From contig OZ260083.1 of the NCBI GenBank assembly GCA_965284435.1, forward strand, positions 186,001-250,000: DNA of 64,000 nt. The letters run 5' to 3'. Source of the stretch: CAIYZT01 sp947461435 (lineage in GTDB: Bacteria > Pseudomonadota > Alphaproteobacteria > Rhodobacterales > Rhodobacteraceae). Numbering within the stretch: the stretch's first letter is position 1; every line of letters starts with the position of its first letter. This document shows positions 42,343 through 51,911 of the stretch, piece by piece. The position numbers were made by a program, and so were the translations under genes. The notes beneath the pieces are model-generated. The model saw only the letters and a program-made list of their open reading frames with translations, was not told the DNA's origin and made no database searches.

Positions 42343-43932
42343 TCAATGCCGGAAGTGGCGCTGTCCGGTAAAGACCATCGCCAGCCCGGCTGCATCTGCC
42401 GCAGCAATCACCTCGTCATCGCGCATGGATCCGCCGGGTTGAATGATCGCGGTTGCGCCCGCTTCGGCCGCGGCCACCAGACCATCGGCAAAGGGAAAAA
42501 ACGCATCCGATGCGACCACTGATCCCAAGGCAGGGCTTTGCGACAAGCCCAAGGCTTCGGCCATGTCGCCCGCCTTGCGCGCCGCGATGCGGGTGGAATC
42601 GATCCGGCTCATCTGTCCGGCGCCAATACCCACCGTAGCGCCATCTTTCACGTAGACAATGGCGTTGGATTTGACGTGCTTGGCGACGGTCCAGGCGAAC
42701 AACAGATCCGCCAGTTCGCCAGCATTGGGCGCGCGTTTTGTGACAACCCGCAGATCGGCGCGCCCAATGGCGGCGGCGTCGCGGTCTTGCACCAGAAATC
42801 CGCCCGCCACCTGCCGAAACGCCAACCCGCCGGCCCGAGGATCGGGCAAGCCATCCGTGGTCAGCAGGCGCAGATTTTTCTTGGCGGCGAAAATGGCCTT
42901 CGCCTCGTCACTCGCGCCCGGGGCGATGACGACCTCGGTAAAAAGCTTGGAAATCTCTGCGGCGGTCTGCGCGTCCAGTGGCCGGTTGAGCGCGATGATC
43001 CCGCCAAAGGCGCTGGTGCGATCGCAGTCGAAGGCGCGCGCATAGGCCTGATGCAAGGTTGCGCCGCGCGCCACGCCGCAGGGATTGGCATGTTTGATGA
43101 TGGCCACGGCCGCGCTGTCGGCCGGATCAAATTCGGCCACAAGTTCAAAGGCCGCATCCGTGTCGTTGATATTGTTATAGGATAGGTCTTTGCCCTGCCA
43201 TTGACGCGCCGTCGCCACGCCTTGGCGTCCGGTACCATCGACATAAAAGGCCGCCCCCTGATGGGGGTTTTCGCCATAGCGCAGCGTTTGGGCCAGTTTT
43301 CCGGCGATGGCACGGTGTTTTGGCACCTCGATTTGCACCGCACCCGCCATCCATGTCGACACGGCCGCGTCATAGGCGGCCGTTCTGGCATAGGCCGCTT
43401 GCGCCAATTTTTGGCGAAATTTCAGCGCGGTCGCGCCCTGATGCGCCGACATCTCGGCCAATAAGGCGTCATAGTCGGCCGGATCCGTCACCACCGCGAC
43501 AAAACCATGATTCTTGGCTGCTGCCCGAACCATGGCCGGACCGCCAATATCGATGTTCTCGATACAGTCCGCGTAACTGCCGCCTTTGGCGACGGTTTGC
43601 TCGAAGGGATAAAGGTTCACGATCAGCAGATCGATCGGCTCGATCCCATGGGCCGCCATGGCCACCAAGTGTTCATCATCATCGCGCAGCGCCAAAAGGC
43701 CGCCGTGGATCGCCGGATGCAAGGTTTTGACGCGGCCATCCATCATCTCGGGATAGCCGGTCACCTCTGAGACGTCGCGGACGATCAAACGTGCGGCGCG
43801 CAGCATGGCCGAGGTTCCGCCCGTTGAAATCAGTTCGACACCTTGTGCCGCCAAGGCACGTGCAAGGTCCAAAAGGCCGGTTTTGTCGGAAACGGAAATC
43901 AGCGCGCGGCCGATGGGGACGAGATTTGCCAT
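42343..43932 (-). CDS. purH: Bifunctional AICAR transformylase/IMP cyclohydrolase
   Basis: 529-aa PurH catalysing the last two steps of IMP synthesis. The N-terminal cyclohydrolase domain (about 1-200) has ALISVSDKTGLLDLARAL, ELISTGGT, MMDGRVKTLHPAIHGG and NLYPFEQT. The transformylase domain has LRYGENPHQGA, the catalytic KHANPCGVA and DRTSAFGGIIALN, ending in IIQPGGSMRDDEVIAAAD and MVFTGQRHFRH. The start at 43932 removes a non-conserved upstream frame that overlaps the heparinase gene. Confidence 0.97.
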   Translation of the reverse strand: MANLVPIGRALISVSDKTGLLDLARALAAQGVELISTGGTSAMLRAARLIVRDVSEVTGYPEMMDGRVKTLHPAIHGGLLALRDDDEHLVAMAAHGIEPIDLLIVNLYPFEQTVAKGGSYADCIENIDIGGPAMVRAAAKNHGFVAVVTDPADYDALLAEMSAHQGATALKFRQKLAQAAYARTAAYDAAVSTWMAGAVQIEVPKHRAIAGKLAQTLRYGENPHQGAAFYVDGTGRQGVATARQWQGKDLSYNNINDTDAAFELVAEFDPADSAAVAIIKHANPCGVARGATLHQAYARAFDCDRTSAFGGIIALNRPLDAQTAAEISKLFTEVVIAPGASDEAKAIFAAKKNLRLLTTDGLPDPRAGGLAFRQVAGGFLVQDRDAAAIGRADLRVVTKRAPNAGELADLLFAWTVAKHVKSNAIVYVKDGATVGIGAGQMSRIDSTRIAARKAGDMAEALGLSQSPALGSVVASDAFFPFADGLVAAAEAGATAIIQPGGSMRDDEVIAAADAAGLAMVFTGQRHFRH

Positions 43933-43954
43933 GCGGGGTCCCTTCGCAAATTGG

Positions 43955-45682
43955 TCACTGTGGGATCGGCATCTCGTCGACGCCCAGATCCCTAATGGCC
44001 AGCGGAGTATCCTGCGCCTTCGCCAAGGTCCAGCCCAAGCGCGTTTCAAAATCGACAGCGCTGGCCGAAAGCACGATCTGACGCGACGGTCGGGGGCGAA
44101 GGCGCGTACGCTCCAGATAGACGGAGGGTTGCAGGGTCAACTTTGCGCCCCCGTCGTGCCGGAAAACCCAGATCTCTCCGCTTTTGAGCGCAAGTGACAC
44201 CGCAGCGCCGCCCATATCCAACCGGGCATCGACATCAGGGTGCAGATGAAAGCGCAGATCAAAGGCAACCCCCGTCAGCCGACCGTCTTGAATCAACGCC
44301 TCAAATCGCTGCTTTTCGGCCAAGTTAAGCGAGGCAAGCTTGTCGATGCCCGAGATTTTGCGCCCATCATTGGCCAAAAACAGATCGCGCACATGGCTAA
44401 GCCCGTGGGTGGCAGACCAGCCGTCATGCGCCAGATGCAACCCCGTGCCGTCTTCGGCGGGCAAGACCCGCGCGACGGTGACATGCGCGGTTTCGCGAAA
44501 GGTGCCAAAATCATCGGGCGCAAAACGAGACGACGAATAGCCCTCAATCGCCAAGGTGGAATGGCTGGCCGTTGCCCGGCCGGCCTGTCGCCACTGCGCG
44601 CCAAAGGGCACGCCGGACCCGCAAGATACGACCAAGGGACGACGCCCGGACGTCAGTTCAAAGGCACAGGTGGATGCATGGGCCGCCCGCCCGGCGCGGG
44701 CCCCCGGCGGAGATGCGGCATCGACAATCACCGTTGTGCGGCCACCTTGCAGGCGGGCAAAGCCCATCGCCAGTTTGGCCGAGGGCAGCGCGCGGACGCC
44801 TGCCGACGCCAGCGCATGATCCAGCCGCCCGTCGACGCCGCGCCCGCCGCCGTGAAACCGCGCCAAACCGCCGTCAGCATGGCGCAAGGCGCGCAAGGTG
44901 GGCGCGATCCGTTCCATCGCCGCGCTGAGTTCAAACGGGGCCATGCGGCCCGCCTCTGCGAGGGCCTGCGCGGCCCAAGTCAGAAGGGTGAACACCTCCA
45001 GCAATTCTTCGGGGTTGCGGGTGGGCAGCCCCCCCTGATCATCGATTTCGGCAGCACAATCGGCGGCCAAGGCGGTGACGGCCGGGGCGACGTGCCCCTC
45101 CATCCCTTTGAGCGCCAGCCCTGCACAGATCATCCCGGTCAGGGCCTCGAACCGGGGCAGGCCGGGGGCTGCTTTCTTCCACGCATGCGACAGGTAGACG
45201 GTCTGGGTGGTCAACAGGCGAAAATAGCCATTGGTCTGGTCGGCTTTGCGGCCCGACATCAAGAAGAAGGCATGGTTGATCCACCGGATCAGCCGCCGCG
45301 CCGTCAAATCGGGCGACCATCCGGCGCCGCGGCCCCGCCCGTAGCGGGCGATCCAGTCATAGGTCCAGTCTTGGGCGCGCAGCCGTGCCGCCGAATCGCC
45401 CAAGGCCGCCAGATCATCCAGCCAAGAAAAGCCATGCACTTCGCGCGCAAAGGCGGGATCGGGCGCTTTGATATCCCAGATCGCTGCACCGGGCGCTTCG
45501 ACCAAATGGCCCGCAAACAGGAAATTTCCGGCCACCATCTGACGGCCCCGGTTGTATTGGCCAATGGTTCGCGGTTCGGGTTGGCTGACAAAGCCCGTCG
45601 CCGCAGGCACCTTGCTGGCACGCCAAATCGCCCAGCGAATGCCAAGCCTGTGCTTGCCCGAACCTGAATCAACCCCTGTCAT
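43955..45682 (-). CDS. Heparinase II/III-like protein
   Basis: 575-aa protein. The N-terminal half is alpha-helical (toroid-like) with SWLDDLAALGDSAARLRAQDWTYDW and RLIRWINHAFFLMSG; the C-terminal half is the beta-rich heparinase II/III domain, with HSTLAIEGYSSSRFA where the family has a conserved His/Tyr segment, and VSHVRDLFL-type strands. It may cleave a uronic-acid-containing polysaccharide. There is no evident signal peptide. It precedes purH by 22 bp, an arrangement common in Rhodobacterales, and is divergent from the SGNH/glycosidase-like fusion. Confidence 0.8.
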   Translation of the reverse strand: MTGVDSGSGKHRLGIRWAIWRASKVPAATGFVSQPEPRTIGQYNRGRQMVAGNFLFAGHLVEAPGAAIWDIKAPDPAFAREVHGFSWLDDLAALGDSAARLRAQDWTYDWIARYGRGRGAGWSPDLTARRLIRWINHAFFLMSGRKADQTNGYFRLLTTQTVYLSHAWKKAAPGLPRFEALTGMICAGLALKGMEGHVAPAVTALAADCAAEIDDQGGLPTRNPEELLEVFTLLTWAAQALAEAGRMAPFELSAAMERIAPTLRALRHADGGLARFHGGGRGVDGRLDHALASAGVRALPSAKLAMGFARLQGGRTTVIVDAASPPGARAGRAAHASTCAFELTSGRRPLVVSCGSGVPFGAQWRQAGRATASHSTLAIEGYSSSRFAPDDFGTFRETAHVTVARVLPAEDGTGLHLAHDGWSATHGLSHVRDLFLANDGRKISGIDKLASLNLAEKQRFEALIQDGRLTGVAFDLRFHLHPDVDARLDMGGAAVSLALKSGEIWVFRHDGGAKLTLQPSVYLERTRLRPRPSRQIVLSASAVDFETRLGWTLAKAQDTPLAIRDLGVDEMPIPQ

Positions 45683-45910
45683 CTGAAATTTTAGCCTTGC
45701 CTGTTTGCGCCCGGTTCCGGGTCATCTGGGTGCAACCTTATCTGCCGAATATGCACCTGTCATCTGAACAATCATATGACATGGCCCCGCCGTCACGATC
45801 CTTTGAGGTGCGGTTCAGATTTGACGCGCACGCAATCTTTGCGCGAAACGCGATAAAGACATATCAACCATGCGCCAGAGGCATTAGCCTGCCGAGAACC
45901 GGGGTTTGTC
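45683..45910. other. Divergent AT-rich gap with CCTGTCATCTGAA repeats
   Basis: CCTGTCATCTGAA occurs at 45675-45687 (overlapping the heparinase start) and again at 45756-45768, with a third GTCATCTG at 45721. No gene is visible. The spacing of about 80 bp suggests possible shared control of the two divergent genes. Confidence 0.35.
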
Positions 45911-48370
45911 ATGTCTCTTTTCTCATTTTTGGCCGATGTCTTGTTTGTTGGGCACAGTTTGGTCGGCCCAAACTTGCCGCCGCTTGTCGAAGGGGCGCTG
46001 AGCCGATTGACGGGGCCATCGGTGGTTCAGGCACAGGTGATCAATGGGGCATCGCTGGCCTATAACTGGGATCATTCGGCCGAAGCAGAAGGCGTGGATG
46101 CCCGCGCAGTTCTGGCCGAAGGGCGCACAAAGACCCTTGTCCTGACCGAAGCGCAGCCCATCGCAGACCAAATGACCGCAGGCACCACGGTGCCCGCGTT
46201 GACCCGATTTGCACAGGCCGCGCTGGCGGCCAATCCGCAGACGCGCCTTTTTCTGTACGAATCCTGGCCGCCCTATCTTGGGGACGCTGCGAACTGGCGG
46301 GCCGCCATCGCCGCCGATCTGCCGCAGTGGCAGCAGGCCGCCGCCGAGGCGGGGGCGGCAGCGGGGACCGAGATTGCAATCATCCCCGCCGGGCAGGCCA
46401 TGTCAATTCTGTCGCGCGAGATTGACGCGGGTACCGTACCCGGGACGAAAGGGATCGGAGATTTTCTGTCAGATGACATCCATCTGTCAGGAAAGGGGTT
46501 GTATTTCGTGGCTTTGGTGCATGCCGCCGCGCTGAGCGGGCAAAGCCCGGAAGGTCTGCCGCCAAAATTGACGCGCACCTGGCTGACGCGCGATTCTGTG
46601 ATCTCTGCCGATTTGGCCACGGCGCTGCAGCGGATCGCGCAGCAGGCCGTCGCGGCGCCGCTGCCGACCTTTGTCGCCGCAGCCGCCCCGGTTGCCGACG
46701 GTACCCAAACCGGGGCCCAAACCGGGACCGACGCCGCAGCGGAGCCGGTACAAGCCGAGTTTCCGCCGGGCGACAACCCGCCGTTGCCAGCCGGATTGAC
46801 ACCCATCACCAACCCCAACTTGGGTTTTGGTCTGGCGGGGGTGAACGATTGGTCAGTTCAGTTGCCCTTTCTTGACCTGATGAAAACGGCCCGGCCATGG
46901 GTTGCACATAAGCCGGGGCAATACGGCGGCTGGGAAGAGACGGATCTGCGGGCTTTGGGTCTTTTGGACGCCCAAGGCTGGCCCAAGGCATTGCCAGACG
47001 GGGCGAGCGCGCTGTCAACCCTGATCCTGACCGATCTGCCCGCCGAGGCCGCCGGGGCAGCGGGGCGGTATCTGGTGACCTGGCAGGGGCGGGGCGCCCT
47101 TGCGATTGAAGGGCGCGCACAGGTTTTGGACAAAAAGCCCTTTTCCGCGGTGTTTGACTTCACACCCGGCGAGGGGGCTGTGACGCTGACCTTGACAAGT
47201 TTGCATCCCACCGATCCGATCCGCAACATCAGCGTCGTGCGGCAGGACCGCGCCGATCTTTTGGCCAGCGGTGAAATCTTTAACCCCGATTTCCTGTCTC
47301 GCGTGTCGGGTGCGCGGATGATCCGGTTCATGGATTGGCAGGCGGTCAACAATTCACCCCTTGCAAATGTGGCCGAGCGTCCGCTGCCTGGTGACTATAC
47401 CTATGCCCGCCCCGTCGGGGTGCCGATGGAAATTCAGATCGCGCTGGCCAACCGCTTGGCCGCCGATCCGTGGTTCACCCTTCCGCATCAGGCCAGCGAT
47501 GAGTTGATCAAGGTCTTGGCCGAGCTGGCCCATCGGGATCTTGACCCGGCCCTGACGGCGCATGTGGAATTGTCAAACGAGGTTTGGAACTGGCAGTTTT
47601 CGCAGGCCGCATGGGCCGAAGAGCAAGGACTGAAGCGCTGGGGCCAAAAGGGGACGTGGCTGCAATATTATGGTCTGCGTGCCGCGCAGATGGCGCAGAT
47701 CTGGCGCGGGGTTTTTGCAGATGCCCCGGGCCGATTGCTTACAGTGATTGCAACCCAAACCGGTGTGAAAGGCGCGGAAATGCAAATTCTGGATGCCCCG
47801 CTGGCCACGGATGAAGGGCTGCCGCCTCCGGGCGAGTCTTTTGATGCCTATGCGGTTACAGGCTATTTCGCCGCGCTTTTGGGATCTGAAGAAAAGGCGC
47901 CCATGGTGCGCGATTGGCTGGTGCAAAGCGCCGCTGCCGACCCTGCGGCGCCTTATGCCTTGGCCATCCGCAAGGCCGCCGCGGAACTGCAAGATGGCGC
48001 GTTTTCGGGCAAGGCCGAGGACACTTTGGCAAGCCTTTTGGGAGATATTCTGCCCTATCAATCTTCGGTCGCGGCCGATCGCGGGTTGCGGCTGATGATG
48101 TATGAAGGGGGCACGCATGTGGTGGGATACGGCCCCATGGTGGATGATCAGGATCTGACCGACTTTTTCATTGCCCTCAACTATTCGCCCGAAATGGGAC
48201 TTCTGTACGATCAACTTCTGGCGGGTTGGGCGATGTTGTCGGATGCGCCGTTCAACGCCTTTGTCGATACCTATCGGCCGGGAAAATGGGGCTCTTGGGG
48301 GGCGCTGCGGCATTTGGGCGACGACAGCCCAAGGTGGCGATCTTTGGCAAGTGGATGTTTTGGATGTTAA
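45911..48370 (+). CDS. SGNH-hydrolase-like / glycosidase-like fusion protein
   Basis: 819-aa protein, unrecognised as a whole. Residues about 8-215 look like an SGNH esterase: block I DVLFVGHSLVG (GHS instead of GDS) and block V DDIHLSGKG supplying Asp-His. A Pro/Ala/Thr-rich linker (about 255-290) follows. The C-terminal part resembles a clan-A glycoside hydrolase: HVELSNEVWNW matches an acid/base NE site and LMMYEGGTHVVG a nucleophile Glu site. The two activities together suggest de-esterification and cleavage of an acylated polysaccharide. There is no signal peptide and no upstream in-frame start before a stop at 45854. The 3' end overlaps the GT2 gene. Confidence 0.7.
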   Translation: MSLFSFLADVLFVGHSLVGPNLPPLVEGALSRLTGPSVVQAQVINGASLAYNWDHSAEAEGVDARAVLAEGRTKTLVLTEAQPIADQMTAGTTVPALTRFAQAALAANPQTRLFLYESWPPYLGDAANWRAAIAADLPQWQQAAAEAGAAAGTEIAIIPAGQAMSILSREIDAGTVPGTKGIGDFLSDDIHLSGKGLYFVALVHAAALSGQSPEGLPPKLTRTWLTRDSVISADLATALQRIAQQAVAAPLPTFVAAAAPVADGTQTGAQTGTDAAAEPVQAEFPPGDNPPLPAGLTPITNPNLGFGLAGVNDWSVQLPFLDLMKTARPWVAHKPGQYGGWEETDLRALGLLDAQGWPKALPDGASALSTLILTDLPAEAAGAAGRYLVTWQGRGALAIEGRAQVLDKKPFSAVFDFTPGEGAVTLTLTSLHPTDPIRNISVVRQDRADLLASGEIFNPDFLSRVSGARMIRFMDWQAVNNSPLANVAERPLPGDYTYARPVGVPMEIQIALANRLAADPWFTLPHQASDELIKVLAELAHRDLDPALTAHVELSNEVWNWQFSQAAWAEEQGLKRWGQKGTWLQYYGLRAAQMAQIWRGVFADAPGRLLTVIATQTGVKGAEMQILDAPLATDEGLPPPGESFDAYAVTGYFAALLGSEEKAPMVRDWLVQSAAADPAAPYALAIRKAAAELQDGAFSGKAEDTLASLLGDILPYQSSVAADRGLRLMMYEGGTHVVGYGPMVDDQDLTDFFIALNYSPEMGLLYDQLLAGWAMLSDAPFNAFVDTYRPGKWGSWGALRHLGDDSPRWRSLASGCFGC

Positions 48371-49182
48371 GCGTGATCATCCCTGCCTCGAACGAAGAAG
48401 GCTATATCGGCGCCTGTCTGGCGGCGCTGTTTGCCAGCGACGGGGGGCAGGCGCAGGCGATTGTGGTTGCCAACGGATGCCGGGATCAGACCGCCGCGAT
48501 TGCCCGCAGCTTTGGCCAATCGGCCGAAAGGGCCGGATGGTCGCTGATGGTCCTTGATCTTGCCGAAGGGTCCAAACCCGGCGCGTTGAATGCAGGTGAC
48601 GCGGCGGCCGCGTACCCAAGCCGCGTTTACCTTGACGCAGATGTGCGGGTTGGGCCCGGGTTGATAACAGCGCTTGCCGGCGCCTTGTCACAAAAACTGC
48701 CGCTTTATGCCACCGGAACGGCCGTGATTCCGCCCGCCCATTCGGCCTTTACCCGCGCCTATGCCCGGTTCTGGCAGCGCCTGCCCTTTGCGCAATCAAA
48801 TGCCCCCGGCTATGGCTTGTTTGCCACCAACGCAGCCGGGCGCGGCCGCTGGGCCGAGTTTCCCCAGATCATCTCGGATGATACATTCGTGCGGCTGCAG
48901 TTTTCGCCGCACGAAAGGGTGCAGCTGCCGCAAACCTATGCCTGGCCGATGATCGAGGGCTTTGCGCGGCTTAGCCGGGTCCGGGGCCGCCAAGATGCAG
49001 GGGTGCGCGAACTTGGACAGCGCTATCCCGGCCTTTTGGAGCGCGAGGCGAAACCTGCCCTGACCTTGCCGCAGCTTGCGCGCCTTGTCCTTCAAGATCC
49101 CTTGGGCTTTGCGGCCTATTCAGCCGTCGCGCTGCGCAGCCGCCTGACGCGGCGGGCGAGAGGTTTCATTCGGGGTAGATAG
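48364..49182 (+). CDS. GT2-family glycosyltransferase
   Basis: 272-aa GT-A enzyme. MLSVIIPASNEEGYIGACLAAL is the nucleotide-sugar-binding start, followed by VVANGCRDQT, GSKPGALNAGD and the metal-binding YLDADVRVG; an acceptor-region acidic pair lies in IISDDTFVRLQF. No long membrane domain, so it is a soluble or peripheral glycosyltransferase. The ATG at 48364 overlaps the preceding stop (an ATG at 48355 is also possible), so it is coupled to the SGNH/glycosidase-like protein. Probable role: assembly of a surface glycan. Confidence 0.88.
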   Translation: MLSVIIPASNEEGYIGACLAALFASDGGQAQAIVVANGCRDQTAAIARSFGQSAERAGWSLMVLDLAEGSKPGALNAGDAAAAYPSRVYLDADVRVGPGLITALAGALSQKLPLYATGTAVIPPAHSAFTRAYARFWQRLPFAQSNAPGYGLFATNAAGRGRWAEFPQIISDDTFVRLQFSPHERVQLPQTYAWPMIEGFARLSRVRGRQDAGVRELGQRYPGLLEREAKPALTLPQLARLVLQDPLGFAAYSAVALRSRLTRRARGFIRGR

Positions 49183-49326
49183 CCATCCGTGTTAAGATTT
49201 TTTCCCTGCCAATATGTTAGCTAATTCTTTCCCCTCCTTATCCTTGCTTGGTAAAACGCGGTCCTGATCCAAAGCAGTTGCACACCCGACCGCTGCATGA
49301 CCGTGTCAATGGAATAACCGACGGAA

Positions 49327-50715
49327 ATGGACAAATTGATGAAAAAGCAGATCGTTCTTCACGTTGGTATGGACAAGACGGGGACGACGACCCTTCAGCA
49401 GTTCTTGCATGGCATGCGCGCGCAGCTTGAAACAGCGCATGGCCTTTTGGTGCCGCGCACCGGCCAATGGTCGGATCATTCGCATCATCCTTTCGCCTTT
49501 ACCGCTTTGGGAGTGAACGGGTTCAAGGTTACGGATATCGAAACACTGTTTGGCGACCTGGAAGCAGAAATGTCCGCCAGTGACGCCGACCAGGTTCTGC
49601 TGTCCTCCGAATGTCTGTTCAAGGTGCCGTACAGCCAACCGAACAGCCCGATCTGGATGCAATTTCGACGTCTCTTTTCACGGGTCAGGATCGTCATCTA
49701 TGTCAGGCGGCAAGACAGTTGGATTGAATCGAGGCACCGACATTCCATCGTTAGCGGCCGCGAAATTTCCATCGAAAGCTTGGCGGAACCCTTTTTTGCC
49801 GACTACCGGACATATATCGATCAATGGGCCAATCTGTTCGGCAAGGACAATGTCACCGTCAGGCCGTTTGAAAAACAACAATGGGTCAACGGCGATATCT
49901 GCCAGGACTTTCTGTCGACGCTGGGCCTTCCATCGGGGGATGCGCTTTCGTTTACGGCGGCCGAAAACCAATCCTTTTCAAGCGCGGACGTACTTTTTCG
50001 ATCCCGGTTGCACAGCTTGGGTCTGACACTGCCGAACTTGACCCGGATCAACCAAATTCTGGGGGGCCGGTTGCAGGAGGACTTGCCAAATTCCCCCATG
50101 ATCTCACCGTCCCAAGCGCGCGAGATCATCCATCGGTACGAGGCGAGTAACGCAGGGATCGCGCGGGATTATCTGGGGCGAGAGTCAGGGGTTTTGTTTC
50201 TGGATCCTCTGCCCTGCGATGAAAATTGGGCACCGCCCTGCCTGACGTTACAAACCGTGCAGGCGATTGCCGCAGCGATCGGTGCCACCGACTGGGAGTT
50301 GTACCGCTCGCTGTGCAAAGCAATTCAAGACAACGGTCCTTCCACGGTCGAGATGGCCGAGGAAGATCCACTTTTGATCGGTTTTGCCGATGATCCCGAA
50401 ACCCTGCTTGGCTTTGCGCAAACCACAATCGGCAGATTGCAAAAAGAGCGCGATCAGGAAAGGCAGGCCCGGGATGCGCAGGCAGAGGATATGCAGTTTC
50501 AAATCGCGCAAGGTGGCCTTCTGATCGGCGATCTGAACACCCAGGTTGAACACCAAAGTCTGAAGGTTGCAGAGCGCGACGCGCAAATCACCCTGTTGAA
50601 AGACCAATTGAGCAGGCTTATGGAATCGCGGTCATGGCGTCTGACGCGGCCGGTTCGCGCGACGACAACGTTGGTGCGCAAGGTCGCATCCGCCCTTCAA
50701 GATCGGAAAAGCTAA
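49327..50715 (+). CDS. Sulfotransferase-like protein with C-terminal coiled coil
   Basis: 462-aa protein. VLHVGMDKTGTTTLQQFL matches the 5'-phosphosulfate-binding loop of PAPS-dependent sulfotransferases and IVIYVRRQDSWIESRHRH the 3'-phosphate-binding region. From about residue 370 there is a charged coiled coil (LQKERDQERQARDAQAEDM) and a terminal SRSWRLTRPVRA, a motif often found at the end of glycan-biosynthesis proteins. It probably sulfates a surface polysaccharide. The 144-bp gap before it is AT-rich; the start is either 49327 or the ATG at 49339. Confidence 0.75.
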   Translation: MDKLMKKQIVLHVGMDKTGTTTLQQFLHGMRAQLETAHGLLVPRTGQWSDHSHHPFAFTALGVNGFKVTDIETLFGDLEAEMSASDADQVLLSSECLFKVPYSQPNSPIWMQFRRLFSRVRIVIYVRRQDSWIESRHRHSIVSGREISIESLAEPFFADYRTYIDQWANLFGKDNVTVRPFEKQQWVNGDICQDFLSTLGLPSGDALSFTAAENQSFSSADVLFRSRLHSLGLTLPNLTRINQILGGRLQEDLPNSPMISPSQAREIIHRYEASNAGIARDYLGRESGVLFLDPLPCDENWAPPCLTLQTVQAIAAAIGATDWELYRSLCKAIQDNGPSTVEMAEEDPLLIGFADDPETLLGFAQTTIGRLQKERDQERQARDAQAEDMQFQIAQGGLLIGDLNTQVEHQSLKVAERDAQITLLKDQLSRLMESRSWRLTRPVRATTTLVRKVASALQDRKS

Positions 50716-50926
50716 GCCTCAGATCTTAGGCCGCACCCCGGGATTGGACGCACCAGCACCCATAACGGCGCAGGGATGTTGGGTGTTGGACACGGGCTTG
50801 TCCGCGCACGCCAGCCACCTTCACCAGCGCAATCCGGGGCAGGCGTTTGCTGCAGCCTTGACGGATCAAGGCACGGCGCAATTCATCGCCCCCTCGTTTC
50901 AAATCTGTAGGCCGCTACCCAGCCGC

Positions 50927-51841
50927 CTATGCAAAGGGATCGGGGGCAATGTTCGCCCCGCAAACCAATACCGCCACCCGCTCTCCCTTGGCGGGTCGAT
51001 AGCGCCCGCTTGTCAATGCGGCCAGCGCGACCGCCCCGGCAGGTTCCACCAATTGGCGCAAACTGCCCCACAAGAGCTGCTGTGCGGCGGTGATTGCGGC
51101 CTCGTCCACCAGAACCGATGTGACCGACCCTTTCGCCAACCCATAGCAGATTGTGCCGATCTGGCTGGCCCCCAAGGCATTTGCGGCGATCCCGCCCACC
51201 TCTACCTTCGCTTGGGGCCCCTCCTGTAGGGCACGGTTCAAGGTCGGCGCCAACTCCGGCTCCACCGCGACAACCTTGCGCCGCCCGCCCAGCCACGCCA
51301 AAGCGCCCGCAATCAACCCGCCGCCGCCGACGGCGATCAACACGGTATCGGCGGCAAGACCTTGTGATTCCCATTCGCGCATCAAGCTGCCTTGGCCAGC
51401 GACGGTGGCGGGCGCGTCATAGGGATGCACCTGCATTGCGCCCGTCCGCGCCGCGTGGGCCGCCGCAAGCGCCGCCGCGTCGGCGTAAAACCCCGGCACC
51501 ACAACGCAGTCTGCACCTTGTGAGCGAATCAAGGCGATCTTGGCCGGACCGGCGATTTGCGGGACATAGATCGTGGCCGGCAATCCCAGCCGGGCCGCAG
51601 CGAAGGCCACCGCCGCCCCATGATTTCCGCCGCTGGCCGCAACGACCCCTGCGGCCGGCACCGGACCAGACAGAAGCGCGTTGAACGCACCCCTTGCCTT
51701 GAAACTGCCGGAATGCTGCATCTGCTCCATCTTCAACCCAACAGGCCCGACGCCCGGCACCTCCAGCGTCAAGACGGGCGTCTGGCGCACATGGCCCGCC
51801 ACCCGCTGGCCTGCCGCCTCAATCTGTTCGTGCCAATCCAT
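50927..51841 (-). CDS. PLP-dependent threonine/serine dehydratase-like enzyme
   Basis: 304-aa fold-type II PLP enzyme. The PLP lysine is in HSGSFKARGAFNAL, the phosphate/substrate loop in ASGGNHGAAVAFAA, and the glycine-rich phosphate loop in IAVGGGGLIAGAL. The length and lack of an ACT domain fit catabolic threonine or serine dehydratases, or racemases of this fold. The start at 51841 follows GGAAGGAG. It is divergent from the LOG-family gene with a 70-bp gap. Its own downstream 211 bp (50716-50926) holds no convincing gene. Confidence 0.87.
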   Translation of the reverse strand: MDWHEQIEAAGQRVAGHVRQTPVLTLEVPGVGPVGLKMEQMQHSGSFKARGAFNALLSGPVPAAGVVAASGGNHGAAVAFAAARLGLPATIYVPQIAGPAKIALIRSQGADCVVVPGFYADAAALAAAHAARTGAMQVHPYDAPATVAGQGSLMREWESQGLAADTVLIAVGGGGLIAGALAWLGGRRKVVAVEPELAPTLNRALQEGPQAKVEVGGIAANALGASQIGTICYGLAKGSVTSVLVDEAAITAAQQLLWGSLRQLVEPAGAVALAALTSGRYRPAKGERVAVLVCGANIAPDPFA

Positions 51842-51911
51842 GTCGCGTCTCCTTCCCATGTTGGGCGTAACCCTATAGGTCTTGGGCGTAAGGTCCAGTG
51901 TGCAGGATATG

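Noticed and set aside
44240..45667. 475-aa plus-strand open frame
   Set aside because: Antisense to the heparinase-like gene, Gln/Gly/Arg-rich shadow.
50716..50926. Possible small gene between the sulfotransferase and dehydratase genes
   Set aside because: A short minus-strand open stretch exists but has no proper start, ribosome-binding site or recognisable content.
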